Assembly: GCF_000003815.2 (NCBI RefSeq)
Contig: NC_049989.1
Span: 16,032,522 to 16,092,521 of the forward strand
Reading direction: 5' to 3'
Source: Branchiostoma floridae
Lineage: Eukaryota; Chordata; Leptocardii; Amphioxiformes; Branchiostomatidae
DNA: 60,000 bases
Below the pieces are notes generated by a model. The model was not told the DNA's origin. It saw only the letters and a list, made by a program, of their open reading frames with translations, and searched no databases. The number at the start of each line of letters is the position of its first letter. Positions within the stretch are counted from its first letter, which is position 1. Of this stretch, positions 37,001 through 47,656 are shown piece by piece. A program made the position numbers and the translations under genes.

Positions 37001-37668
37001 TAATGGAGTGTTTGTGATAGGACTACACTGTATATGTATGTGTCTGTAGACACATACTGCTATGTAAAGGAAACACCGGCGCCTTTTACAGCCAGTCAGC
37101 GACTGCCTTACTAATAAGTAACTCAGCAAGTGTGCCACAGCTTGACTGGACAGTTGCTTTTGGAAGTGCTGGAACAGGTTTGACCATATGTATGCAAAGA
37201 ATGAAAAGGCTTTGACTAATGGCATGAAATTCGTAGCAGATATGATAATCTAGGTGCATATTCAATGTTCGAGATTGAGAGTTCAAATATGCTATGATGA
37301 AATTTGATCCAACAATCTAGTTGTAACCGTTGAAAATTGAAAATATGAAATAAATGTGTCTTCAAACAAAACCACAAACTCAAGAAATCTCTCTTACCTT
37401 GCTCGAGGATTCTTCCATGCTTTGCGATTTCAATTTGCCTCACCAAACTGTGTACTTCATCCACAGTTACGACAGTTCCATTTGACGTGACGTTTTGAAC
37501 AAATTCGTTTATGACGTGTTCCACCTTACGCCTTCTCGGTGGCGGGTCTCCGGGGTCATAGAAATATTCTTCCAATCCCTTAAAGATGCCGGCTCCAGCA
37601 AACAGGAAGACTAAGAAAATGATAAAAACTGGTAATATCTGTCTCCAAGTAGCTTGTCCCTCACCCAT
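31078..37668 (-). CDS. K2P (KCNK-type) potassium channel gene C, 336 aa, six exons
   Basis: Complete K2P subunit. Exons, 5' to 3': 37668-37398, 34556-34438, 33926-33838, 33116-32977, 31940-31810, 31338-31078; 1011 nt including stop, GT/AG borders, phases 1,0,2,1,0. M1 spans about 11-31 (ILPVFIIFLVFLFAGAGIF) and ends GLEEYFYD. The cap carries a PPPRRRK stretch and sequons NVT, NGT and NDT, and has no Cys, so no cap-apex disulphide of the TWIK type. P1 filter TIGYGH is at 116-121, M2 at 131-153 (AFIGIP), a basic M2-M3 loop at 160-176, M3 about 180-202, P2 filter TVGFGD at 226-231, and M4 at 251-273 (FLWIMVGLTFLAG). The tail has a run of DIDGVNVDMADL and ends FDTPL. The His directly after GYG matches the proton sensor position known in TASK-1/TASK-3. 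The start ATG gives exon 1 the same reach as in D. Confidence 0.93.
32580..32735 (-). mobile_element. diverged SINE body fragment in gene C intron 4
   Basis: The words GGTGGGTTCTTTAATGTC, GGGACCTCCTTAACATCCTA and TCCAAGGGATG match the body of the SINE at 22195-22636 in the same orientation, with many changes. No tRNA-like head remains. Confidence 0.6.
33183..33392 (-). mobile_element. tRNA-derived SINE fragment in gene C intron 3
   Basis: On the minus strand it starts with a tRNA-like head CATAGTGGTAAGGCTG (A-box-like), with GGTTTCAAATCCCC about 30 nt later (B-box-like). It continues with GTACCTGACTTTGGTTGGGG and a tail with CTGTGCCCTAGACACAG. Different from the SINE at 22195-22636 in the body. 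Confidence 0.65.
34619..34737. mobile_element. CGCGG-rich MITE, short copy in gene C intron 1
   Basis: Ends ACTGTAAATGCAATTAAGTT and GAACATTTCTGCATTTACAG, with TTTAATTTCGCGGTAG near the left. About 119 bp, with most of the centre deleted relative to longer copies. Confidence 0.75.
35750..36115. repeat. possible inverted repeat with CCTCAAAC motif
   Basis: ACACCTCAAACGACCTCAAA near 35769-35790 is mirrored by TTTGAGGTGGTTTGAGGTGT-like sequence near 36075-36105. The arms are imperfect and built of a short CCTCAAAC word, so chance is not excluded. Lies in gene C intron 1. Confidence 0.35.
36950..37110. mobile_element. degenerate CGCGG-family MITE in gene C intron 1
   Basis: GCAAATGCCTTTAAGTTCAT and TTTGATTTCGTGGTAAGG resemble the left arm of the MITE family. 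AAACACCGGCGCCTTTTAC and CAGCCAGTCAGC resemble the centre of the long copy at 28618-29216. Strongly decayed. Confidence 0.45.
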
Positions 37669-38442
37669 GCTGTATATAGCACAACTTCACAGGGTTTTTT
37701 CTCTTTTCTTCGCGAGCCTTGTCCTAACTGTTGTTGACAGTGCCGTCACCCTTATTCGTCTGTCTTGTGCGTCGTTGTTCCACCCCTGTATAAGAATGCA
37801 GGTAGAAGATAAATGTGAGCCCTTACAGATGCCTCAAGGCGGTTAACCACGCCCGCATTTCTCCTTAAGTAGTTGTAAAAAATCCTGAAGGTTCACTGTC
37901 AATAAGGAGAACAACATTAAGGCCAAACCTGGAGCCTCTAGCGAGAGAAACAATTGCAACTTGGTTTGCTACGCAACTAATTTTGGCGGGAAGCCAGTTA
38001 TGGAGACATTGTCAAGATCGACCGTCATGTTTCCGTATGCTATAGCTGCAAGCATGGTTTATAACACTTACTGTTACAGTATTACCTTATTGCCTTTCAA
38101 TTTGAACTGTTTTAGCCCATGCTGATATCTGTGGAGTGAGTCTATGTTGCACGTTTCTATCGGAAATAGACGTCTTCACTATCAGACGTGTCATCATAAA
38201 GTTTAACACATAATTAACCGACAATCATCTGTTGCTGTATATGGGTGCATTCTATTTGTTTGGGAGATTCCATCGATTTTCAAAATCTTAGGAGGGGCAG
38301 ATTTACTTTAATACATCCTTAAGAAATTGCAATTAATAGTTAAGGTAGGTATAGACCAGAAAACATCCCAAAAGGAAGAGCACATAGGGTTTGCTTAAAC
38401 AGTTAAAGCAAAAGAGTACACACAGACAAGCACAACATACTG
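37669..38442. other. gene C upstream flank; no gene recognised
   Basis: Should contain the gene C 5' UTR and promoter. A TATATA word lies only six bases before the ATG, too close for a TATA box. No other feature is seen. Confidence 0.4.
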
Positions 38443-38652
38443 TCAATGCAGAAATGTTCGTGGTGGATTAATGTTCGCGGTTTTCGCGGTGACCACTTCA
38501 CCGCAAACTTAAAACCATCGCAAAACATTTTTCTATTATGGTATTAGACTGCAGTCTATGGTGTTACTGCGAACTTAAATCCACGGCGAAAAGGCCCTTT
38601 TCCCGCTTCCGCGAAATTAAATCCCCACGAAATTAAATGCATTTACAGTAAT
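38443..38652. mobile_element. CGCGG-rich MITE, full-length copy upstream of gene C
   Basis: Left GTCAATGCAGAAATGTTCGT then GGTGGATTAATGTTCGCGG; right CGAAATTAAATGCATTTACAG. The middle has ACTTCACCGCAAACTTAAAA, as in the copies at 45468, 48116 and 55488. This copy shows the consensus plan: two unlike arms behind a common TGTAAATGCA end. Confidence 0.75.
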
Positions 38653-40379
38653 ATATGATTACAAATCCTTCCGTAGCTAACCTACCTCTCAAATACTATA
38701 CATTGTAGGTGTCATGAGCAAGTCTCACTATTTACTAATCTTTTATTGATACCACTATTCTTATGGGAGAAATAAATTAGTAGCTCACCTTTATACTATC
38801 ATGATACAATCATGATATAGCAGCATATCTTGTGACACATAAGAGAGACTTGATAATGTTTTTGCCCAATGGCAAGTAGACATTCAGCATGTATTGTTTG
38901 GAAGACAATGAACTATGTTGCTTCCAGTTGACCGGTTAGATTCAAACACCGGTGCGAAATGCAGTAATTGTCATGTCTGAGCAAAAGACACATTTTGTGG
39001 ACCAGGCCCTTATTCTTACTAGTTGTTCATTTCTATTGGTAAGAATTGCACAGACGAAGACCTTAACCATATTGCCATGTAAGGGTATATACTAGGTTTG
39101 AAAACCTCACAGTAGTTGTTGTGGAAGAAACGTGTACTTATCTTGTGTTTTTAGGCAGAAAATGTTTTGATAAATGACACAGAACTGAACAGGTCCCACA
39201 ACTGTTACATTATTGTAAACACCACCCAAGATGACGTAATTATTCCTGTACATTGTATACAGTAACTGTACAAATTGTGTACATGTACATTCATATACTG
39301 GACATCCAACATGTATACGTTAGGCCACACCAATTTTATTTGTTGTTTCTCGGATTTCCCAACCCTATTTTTTTCCGATTTCTGAATGATGATATAAAGG
39401 CTTACATATAGCTGGCTAGTAATAATAGTGCACATGAATGAGGGGGGGGGGGCAAGAAAAATTAGGTTTCTGTTGCATGTTTCTTGATTTTGATAAAACT
39501 GTAGACTCAGCTACCTTTGGCATTTTATGTGCATTCAAACAATAGACAAAACCCAACGACCTGGAGATCAAGGGACTAGGTAGGTAGGTAAGGGGGTTAA
39601 TTTAAATAAGTTGAGAGAGAGCCTTATTACCTAAAGGTAAAGAAGTAAGTATCTTTAAGTTAAGAGTCTGCATAGTATGATGCTTGAAAAAGGGTGCTAA
39701 AATTATATTTATGTCTTTCCACTTATAAGTATTCAGACAGCTGCACATTTTAAGGCATTTTTTTACACTATACTCTACAGATGAGAATGATACATGCACT
39801 CAACTCTTTGCCTAAGGAAAATTATTCAAATTTAACCTCCTTGCCATTGATAGATGATACATGTAAAATGTGAAGTCCAGTTAGAGGTCAAGTTTTGTTC
39901 ACTATTGTGTTGAACTTGAAGCACATGTAAGTGTAAGTCTATTTAAACTTCACACAACTTTTAACTTTTGTGAACTATGCATGGAACCTGAGACCCCGTT
40001 CTTTTGTTCATGAAGGCTAGGAATTATTTCCTGAATTTGAGTCGGATAATGAAAAAAAAAAAAATGTAGGTCACCTAATGGGCAAAGGTTAATGGACAAT
40101 AATTATTTCTTTTTTTGTAAGTAGTAGTAGAATGGGGTTCCTACAGTGAGTTAATAACAATGCTGCGTACTATATCTTGGAAAATATGGCAATTTTCAGA
40201 AAAAAATATATAAATGAAGTAAGTTTAATTAACATGTATTTAGACTTCTTTGAAAGTCTTATGCATATACACAATATACAATGTAAGATTTACCCTGAAG
40301 CATCATACACTCAGGTGCATACCTTTTCTCTCTGTTCCTCGAAAGTGTATTATTAAAGTCTTGACTAATGCTTTACAGA
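38653..40379. other. no gene recognised
   Basis: AT-rich intergenic DNA between genes C and D. A G9 tract near 39442-39450 and a TAGGTAGGTAGGTAAGG run near 39578-39594 are the only repeats noticed. Confidence 0.35.
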
Positions 40380-40695
40380 CGTGTGTTTAAAAGACTTAGT
40401 CGTGCGGTAAACATGCCATTTTGGCTTCATCAATAAGTTGTTTCGGGTGACCTCTTTCTATTGGTTGCCACCTTTGAAAACATACAAAGTGAGCCACCTT
40501 ATGAACAATGGTTAGAATGGAGACCAATGTTCTACAGACATGTACATGTATTTAAAAGACTTACAAAAGTCTCACGTTTAGCATGCCATTTTGGTTGTTT
40601 CGGGTGGCTAACTTCTTATTATTTTGTAATTGGTTGCCACCTTCGAAAACATACAAAGTGAGCCACCTTTTGAACAACACTTATAGAATGGAGAC
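40380..40695. repeat. 168-bp tandem duplication
   Basis: AAAACATACAAAGTGAGCCA occurs near 40477 and again near 40645. The flanking words TTTAAAAGACTTA, GCATGCCATTTTGG/CATGCCATTTTGGC and TTGGTTGCCACCTT recur at the same offset. Two copies, slightly diverged, non-coding. Confidence 0.8.
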
Positions 40696-41671
40696 TATTA
40701 AAAAAAAAATCGGAGTACATGTTTACTAAGAGCACGTACCTTGTTATTGGAACATCCACAGTCAAGCGCATCCAGGGAGCTCACGTGAACACGTCCCCTC
40801 CCTGACAAACCTACATTTCTTCTGCATACCCACCCAGGGGTACGCCTTTCTCGTTCACACCTTTGTTACCCGGAAACGACACAATGTTGGGTCAAGGTCC
40901 GACCATTTGTCTCTCTGTCTGAGAGACTCCCATAAAAAAGTAATTTGCCATGAGCGGGACGTTGCTAGGCAGTCTGTAAGTAAGGCTCCTTCCAATATCC
41001 TGACTCAAAGTGGCACGTTTAATCATATCATAACACTGTGTGCATCTGCATTATATCTATGTGCGGGCTACCTTTCCCCCAGGGGAGTCTCCGATCCCGG
41101 AATCGTCCCTCCGTTCCCAGAACGGAAACTTGCTTGTTCAGACGGAAGAGAACTTCACACGAAATTTCTATTGTGGTATGAAACCCACTGCCATCAAATA
41201 TAGAAGCACCGTCATTATATATGTAACTGTTTTAAACAACACTTGCAGTCAGCATTCGGATGCTTGCCAAGTATTAGGAGTGGCAGGTCTTTCAGTGTAA
41301 TATAACCAACGTGCCTGTAAAGCTAGACTAAGTGTAGTGCACTGAAGAGCGGTTACTATAAATACATTACTGTACTATGGCTTGTACAGATATATAATAC
41401 AAAATACTGACACAGATACACCCTGACGGTTGATAAAATCTGAACTTCTTAACATGACAGCAGATTTCAAGTGACTCGATGCTACAGACAGATTTGTAAA
41501 ATACATGTATCTTTAGATGCCACAACTCCCATAATACAATGATAGGCAAATATATCAAAGACTGCTTTGCTATTGGAAAGAGTAATGAAACTCATGATTA
41601 GCCCAACTCGATTGTAACACTATATCAAAGACTTGTGTTAGCCCTTCAATCTTGTTATGTTAATTAGGATG
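40696..41671. other. no gene recognised
   Basis: Intergenic; more GC-rich near 40760-41150, with short open frames that match no family I know. Confidence 0.35.
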
Positions 41672-42344
41672 TTAAGAGGCTCTGTCTGTAAAAACCAAGC
41701 ATAGGGTGGCCAAACTCAAAAAATCGATTTTTCTTAAATTTTGTGTGGTGGTAGGGTCTTGGTCCAAACCTACAAAAATGGCAAAGTTTTAGATCTGCGG
41801 TCACCGGTTGCCATGGCAACGGCCATTTTTCAAAATGGCGGATTTTCACCAAGGTCGCGTCCAAAATAGACCTTCTTTGGACTCCTGTAGCCCCCACAAA
41901 TTAACAGATATTTTATCGATTCTCGCATATGTTATTACCCATATTTTAATGAACAAAATGATATATAGTGATTCTCAAAATGTTTTTGTAGTCAGGTGCA
42001 GCAGATGTTTGAAAATGATGTGTTTTCGAGAATTTCCAAAATTGGCAAAAATCCATTTTTTGACCATTTTTATTGACCATTAGCTCATTATCAGGCAAAT
42101 CAATTTGCTTAATTTTCGGCACAGTTATACTTTGAGCCTTTGTATACATCATGTGTAAAAATAAATTTGGGCCTTTAACGTATCGGACCGTGGTGGCCCC
42201 CAGAGTAAACCAATATTTCCATTTCAAGAAAATCGTAACCATAGAATTATTCCTGGAAAAACAGTCATAGCTTACCAAAAATGAATCTCATTATCATTGT
42301 ATGTAACAGAGAAACTTACCTATCACTTATAAAAGCAGGGTTGT

Positions 42345-43680
42345 TTTAGATTTTTTTATAATTGCCTTTAAAATGATTTTTTTGAGTTTTTTTGGTCATT
42401 TTTAGACCAAAAAATGTATATTTTGGCCCCAGCACCCTGGTATTACAACCGAATGACCTGAAATTTGGTATGGGAATGTCCTGGACATGTACACACATGG
42501 GTTGATAACTGGTTTGCCATATGATAGAACAAAATGCTGAATTTTGTGACTTATTTGGGGCATTTTCGGCCCCAAAACTACATTTTTGGCCCCAGTACCC
42601 TGGTTTTACAACCAAATGACCTGAAATTTGGTATAGGAATGCCCTGGACACATGCGCACATGGATTCAATAACACTTTTGGCATACTGTTTAATAAAATG
42701 CAAAATTTTGTGATTTTCGGTTTATTTTTTTCCCAAAAAAGTACATTTTTGGCTCCCCTACCCTGGTTTTACAACTGAATGACCTGGAATTCGGTATAGC
42801 AATGCCCTGAACATATGCACACATGGATTCAATAACATGTTTTACATACAGTACAACAAAATGCTTAATTTTGAGATTTATTTTACAAAAAAGGCATTTT
42901 TTTGCTCCTGTTCCTTGGTTTTCCAAGTAAATAACCGGTAAAAAATCGGTATACAAATGTAGAATCGCCTTTGAAATGGCTTTTATAACCCGTTTTTGCA
43001 TACAGTGCAACAAAACGCTTAATGTTGTAATTTTTGGTCATTGTTTTACCCAAAGTACATTTCTGGCTCCTTTTTGTAATTTTTGGCCCCAAAAGTACAT
43101 TTTTGGCCCATTAAACCCTGGTTTTACAAGTAAATGAAATTCGGTATAAAAATGCCCTGGACACATGTACACATAGAGTCAATAACGATTTTGGCATACT
43201 GTGCAACAAAATGCTTAATTTTGGTCATTTTTTTTACTAAAAAAAAGGTACATTTTTGGCTCCTGTACCCTGGCTTTACCATTGAATGACCTGCATTTGG
43301 TATTGGAATGCCCTGGACATATGCGCTGATGGATCCAATAACAACACGTTTGGCATACAATACAACAAAATGCTTAATTTGTTATTTTGGGTCATTTTTT
43401 TAAAACAAAAAAGTGCTTTTTTGGCTCTTGTAGCCTGGTTTCACAACTAAAAAATTTAGACGACTTGAACTTTGGTATAGGAATGCCCTGGACATATGCG
43501 CACATATGTCCAGGGCATGCTTGTCATACAGTACAGCGAAATGCTGAATTTTGTGTGTGTTTTTTGCCATTTTTTTTACAAAAAAAAATATTTTGGCTCC
43601 TGTAACCTGTTTTTCCAATTAAATAATCTGAAATTCGGTATGGGAGTGCCCTGGACACTTTAATAACACTTTTTGGCAAT
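42345..43680. repeat. core array of ~160-bp units (about eight) inside the foldback element
   Basis: The landmark TTTTGGCYCC...CCCTGGT recurs near 42421, 42583, 42747, 42900, 43100, 43254, 43420 and 43590. Each unit also has ATGACCTGAAATTTGGTAT, CCTGGACAYATGCRCACAT and ACAAAATGCTTAATTTT. Units are diverged from each other. They belong to the same family as the array at 14850-15640. Confidence 0.85.
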
Positions 43681-43699
43681 TTACTTTTTACAAAGACAC

Positions 43700-43840
43700 G
43701 TCATCTTTTAACATCTGCTGCACCTCACTACAAAAACATTTCGAGTATAACTTTATATCACTTTTCTTATTAGAATATGGGTAATAACATATACGGGAAT
43801 CAATAGAATATCTCTTACTTTGTGGGGGTTATTGGAGTCC
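43700..43840. repeat. extra partial copy of the right-arm segment 44200-44340
   Basis: ACATCTGCTGCACCTCACTA, CAAAAACATTTCGAG and GAATATGGGTAATAACATAT recur, in the same order and orientation, at about 44210-44340. So part of the right arm is present twice on the right side of the core. Confidence 0.7.
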
Positions 43841-44569
43841 AGGTGGTAATTTGCCTGTAATGCCTAATAGGGAATAGGAGCTAGAAATGTACTTGTGATA
43901 GGTAAGTTCCTCTGTTACATAAAATGATAACGAGATTCATTTCTGGTAAGCTATGACTGTTTTTCCAGGAATAATTCTATGGTTACGATTTTCTTGAAAT
44001 GGAAATATTGGTTTACTCTGGGGGCCACCACGGTTCGATACGTTAAAGGCCCAAATTTATTTTTACACATGATGTATACAAAGGCTCAAAGTATAACTGT
44101 GCCGAAAATCAAGCAAATTGATTTGCCTGATAATGAGCTAATGGTCAATAAAAATGGTCAAAAAATGGATTTTTGCCAATTTTTGAAATTCACGAAAATA
44201 CATCATTTTTAAACATCTACTGCACCTGACTACAAAAACATTTTGAGAATCACTATATATTATTTTGTTCAATAGAATATGGGTAATAACATATGCGAGA
44301 ATTGATAAAATATCTGTTAATTTGTGGGGGCTACAGGAGTCCAAAGAAGGCCTGTTTTGGACGCGACCAAGGCCTTCCCTTGGTGAAAATCCGCCATTTT
44401 GAAAAATGGCCGTTGCCATGGCAACCGGTGACCGCAGATCTAAAACTTTGCCATTTTTGTAGGTTTGGACCAAGGCCCTACCACCACATAAAATTTAAGG
44501 AAAATCGATTTTTTGAGTTTGGCCAACTTTTTCTGATTTTGCTTGGTTTTTACAGACATCAGCTCTTAA

Positions 44570-45467
44570 GTCTTATTCTATACACCTATTTTGTACTAGT
44601 TTGTGTAATAGTTGTTGCCATACATTGTACCATCTACAAATGTCGTGCAATAAAGTTCTCTCTTATATTAAATGCATTGTCATAAGCTCTTAAAAATGAA
44701 TGACAGATTTAACGAAAATTAACAATATGGGCTCTCAAACAATGAGTCGGACGGAAAAAATTCAAAGCTCAGGGAGACAGCCCTCCTTTTCCCCCAAGAC
44801 TTAGGCTCTATAAACGATCCGGACAGCCAGACGCCAACACTGCACTCAATAGTATTGTGACAATATAAGTGGCCATGAATTTTTAAGGACCAACTTTATG
44901 TTAACTACAATAACATAGCTGAGTTTCCTGGGGCATTGTTTAGTTTATGGGTGGTGTGGGTGGGTGCGTTGGCTTTGATCTATAGACTGTCGTCTGGTTT
45001 TGAACTCTCCTGATACCACGCCCTTTGGGAATGACCTAACGCTACATTGTGCGAATGTCAATATTAGTCATTTTCCATAAATGGTTGATATCAACACAGA
45101 AAATTATGAGAACAAGCTGTACAAGCAAGTAACTGGAATGTGGGAACCTACAATTCATGAAGAATATACTATTAGATACATGTACTCCTATCTTGCAGTG
45201 TTGTTGTTGATACATGATTGTACTCCCATCTTGCCAAAATTGAGTTAAAACATTTAACTTCTAGATACATTCTCGTATAAAACTATGTTAAACTTCTGAT
45301 CAGAAATTAAATAAAAAATGTATCAGACTAAGTACATAATTTTTATTTAGAGCATGATTGTGGTCATCTCACATCTTGCAGATTTAATGTTCTGTTTGGA
45401 TGGCAAAATATCGAATGTATTACACATACATGTACATGGAGTGAAAAAGTAAATAATTGTTGTCTAC
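44570..45467. other. no gene recognised
   Basis: AT-rich intergenic DNA to the right of the foldback element. Confidence 0.35.
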
Positions 45468-45685
45468 TGTAAATGTAGAAATGTTCTGAGTGGTTTAATG
45501 TTCACGGTTTTCCCGGTGGCCACTTCACCGCAAACTTAAAACCACTGACTGCGATGTCAACATTTTTCCATGGTAGCAAGAAACTATACCGTGCACTGTG
45601 CTACCGCAAACTTTAAAGCACTGTGAACAGTCCTTTCCTGCTACCGCAAAGTTAAATCTCGCGAACTTAAATACATTTACAGTAT
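45468..45685. mobile_element. CGCGG-type MITE copy (decayed), between genes C and D
   Basis: Left CTACTGTAAATGTAGAAATG, right AACTTAAATACATTTACAGT, middle ACTTCACCGCAAACTTAAAA and GCTACCGCAAA. Many CG sites are changed. Confidence 0.75.
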
Positions 45686-46944
45686 ATTGTTGTCTATTTG
45701 CCTCCTTGTGTTTTGGGCTTGATGCCTGTTTTATTCTTGTAATTAATGAATCAGAAATATATCTAATTTCTTGTTTCTATAGCATCCTGAAGTACTGCAC
45801 ACTAGTGGGATCAGCCAACACAGTGAGGAAACATGCCAGATACATGCACACAACATCACTTCTGTACAACAGGTGAGTCTGCACAGTTGAACATCTCCTC
45901 ATACTGAGCTTCACTTCGCTCACTCGGTAGATTTATTCTGACAGGTGATTATAGCAAATGACCAGGTATATATAATTGATATGACACCATAGACACCACA
46001 TGGTGGGTCATTAACCCTTAATTCTTCAGCAGTTCTTTCCTAGAACTACTTCGTTATGCACTAAGTCTTATGGAACTGGCTTCCTCATAATATAACTACC
46101 AAGTGAGTTCAGGCACTTCTTAAATACATGAGTATACTGTTCAGGCATGTTTGTAGACAGATATATAATATTCAAATTTTTAAACAGACTACATAACACT
46201 GTTAGGTACATTGTTCCTAATGAAAGACTTACTACATGTAGTATTTTTTGACAGAATATTCAAGACATGATTGCATAATATGAACCTCTTGCATCTAAAG
46301 ACATGATTTTTTAAAATTATTTTCTTAAAGTGTTTGCAGCATCAATAATCTTAATCATGCTAGTTGTCCTGCTGCCACACCCCATAGTAATTGAAATTTG
46401 CATTTGATATTAATCATATCCAGTTGCTCATAAAGTAACTGCTTTTTGCTCATTTAGTAGAGAAATTTTGCTTTATATATTAATTATTTCGTCTACATCT
46501 ACCAAGTTCTTTGAAATTCCTCTCTTTGTAAAACATTGTGCTTTTTCACTTGCTACATCTTCATGAGCCACAATTTTTTATTGAATAAAATGATAATAAA
46601 AGTCTAAGAACAATGTGATGTATTTTTTCAACCTTAGGCCACGCCAATTTGAGTCATGTTTTTAAAAAATATGTTTAACTGGAAAAACAAATAAAATAAA
46701 AGCAAAGCTTGAGGACCAGGTTTATACCTTGGTTTTCTGCCATGATTCAGTTCTTATAGATGATTTCCTGCCCAGTTTGAAGAGGGTGCAGCTGCGGGCA
46801 GGCAAGGGTACTTTTAATCTCTATCCAGAGTCCCCTATACTACACCCCAACATTTTCCTCCCTGCCCTCTGTTTTTATGATGTCCGCTTGGTATATCATG
46901 AGTAATAATATTATACTTTCACCGCCACTATGTTAAGTTGATTA

Positions 46945-47050
46945 TATACCGTCCCTCGGATAGGACGTTAAATGGAGGTCCCGTGTCTTGGGAGAGCCTG
47001 GGGTTAAAGAACCCACCACATGTGCGATGGTGCTGTGTGAGTGGTTCAAA
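46945..47050 (+). mobile_element. SINE body fragment
   Basis: CCCTCGGATAGGACGTTAAA, TGGAGGTCCCGTGT and GTTAAAGAACCC match the body of the SINE at 22195-22636, here on the plus strand. No tRNA head. Confidence 0.75.
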
Positions 47051-47089
47051 ACCTACAGTACCTTGGCTGCACCTGGGGCAATTACTGTC

Positions 47090-47265
47090 GTATTGAGGTC
47101 ACCTGAGTGGCGCCGAATGGCAGCTCGCTCCAGACACTTGCGACAGTTGTATTGAGGTCACCTGAGTGGCGCCGAATGGCAGCTCGCTCCAGACACTTGC
47201 GACAGTTGTATTGAGGTCACCTGAGTGGCGCCGAATGGCAGCTCGCTCCAGACCCTTGCGATTTA
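47090..47265. repeat. 59-bp minisatellite, three copies
   Basis: GTATTGAGGTCACCTGAGTG starts at 47090, 47149 and 47208, an exact 59-bp period. The copies are practically identical, including GGCAGCTCGCTCCAGAC. It is followed by CGCAATTCAGCCTCTGGCTG, a word like the 3' UTR of the LINE at 8799-9555. Confidence 0.92.
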
Positions 47266-47656
47266 GCCCCGCCTATTGTAAGCTCCTCGCAATTCAGCCT
47301 CTGGCTGCAAAGAGTGAGTAGTCGGCCCACCCAATAACAATAACCCAATAACAAGAACAATTACATTTGGTTTGTAACAAGTGGTATTGTCTGACAGTGG
47401 TTACGTCACGCACTGTGTGGTACCCTTTGTCCACCGTTATGGGTTTGCTGGTATAGTTGTCAACATGTTGTGTTACTTGAATTGCGCCTACTGTTGTCCT
47501 TGAGTCTACACCGCATGCGTTCCGTATTGGCGTGGTGGCAGCGGTTGGTCTCCTAGAACCCACAAGCGCACCAATAATGTCAAAGAATCAAGGAATTAAA
47601 TAAGTTTGGTCTTATCAAACTAATATATATTAATCTGATGCCTGTGATTCAGGATA

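Larger units (their letters stand above)
41672..44569. mobile_element. 2.9-kb foldback element with TTAA ends and a tandem core
   Basis: Left arm (about 41672-42330) and right arm (about 43880-44569) are long inverted repeats of each other. Both contain TGTCTGTAAAAACCAAGC at the outer end, then CAAAATGGC/CATGGCAAC words, the AAAATCGATTTTT block and, near the inner end, GTGATAGGTAAGTTCCTCTG or its complement. Both outer tips carry TTAA (41672-41675 and 44566-44569) followed inward by GAG. Between the arms is a tandem array. No transposase frame is visible; the open frames are mirror images in the two arms and are not genes. Probably non-autonomous; TTAA suggests piggyBac-type target choice, which is inference. 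Confidence 0.8.

Noticed and set aside
37670-37680. TATATA word before gene C
   Set aside because: It lies about six bases from the ATG, so it cannot act as a TATA box for this start.
42346-43618. Several minus-strand open frames of 70-110 codons
   Set aside because: They follow the tandem units of the foldback core in changing frames; not genes.
41808-44473. Open frames giving the same protein on opposite strands at about 42.0 and 44.1 kb
   Set aside because: They are the two inverted arms of the foldback element. The frames are short, lack any transposase motif and exist on both strands.
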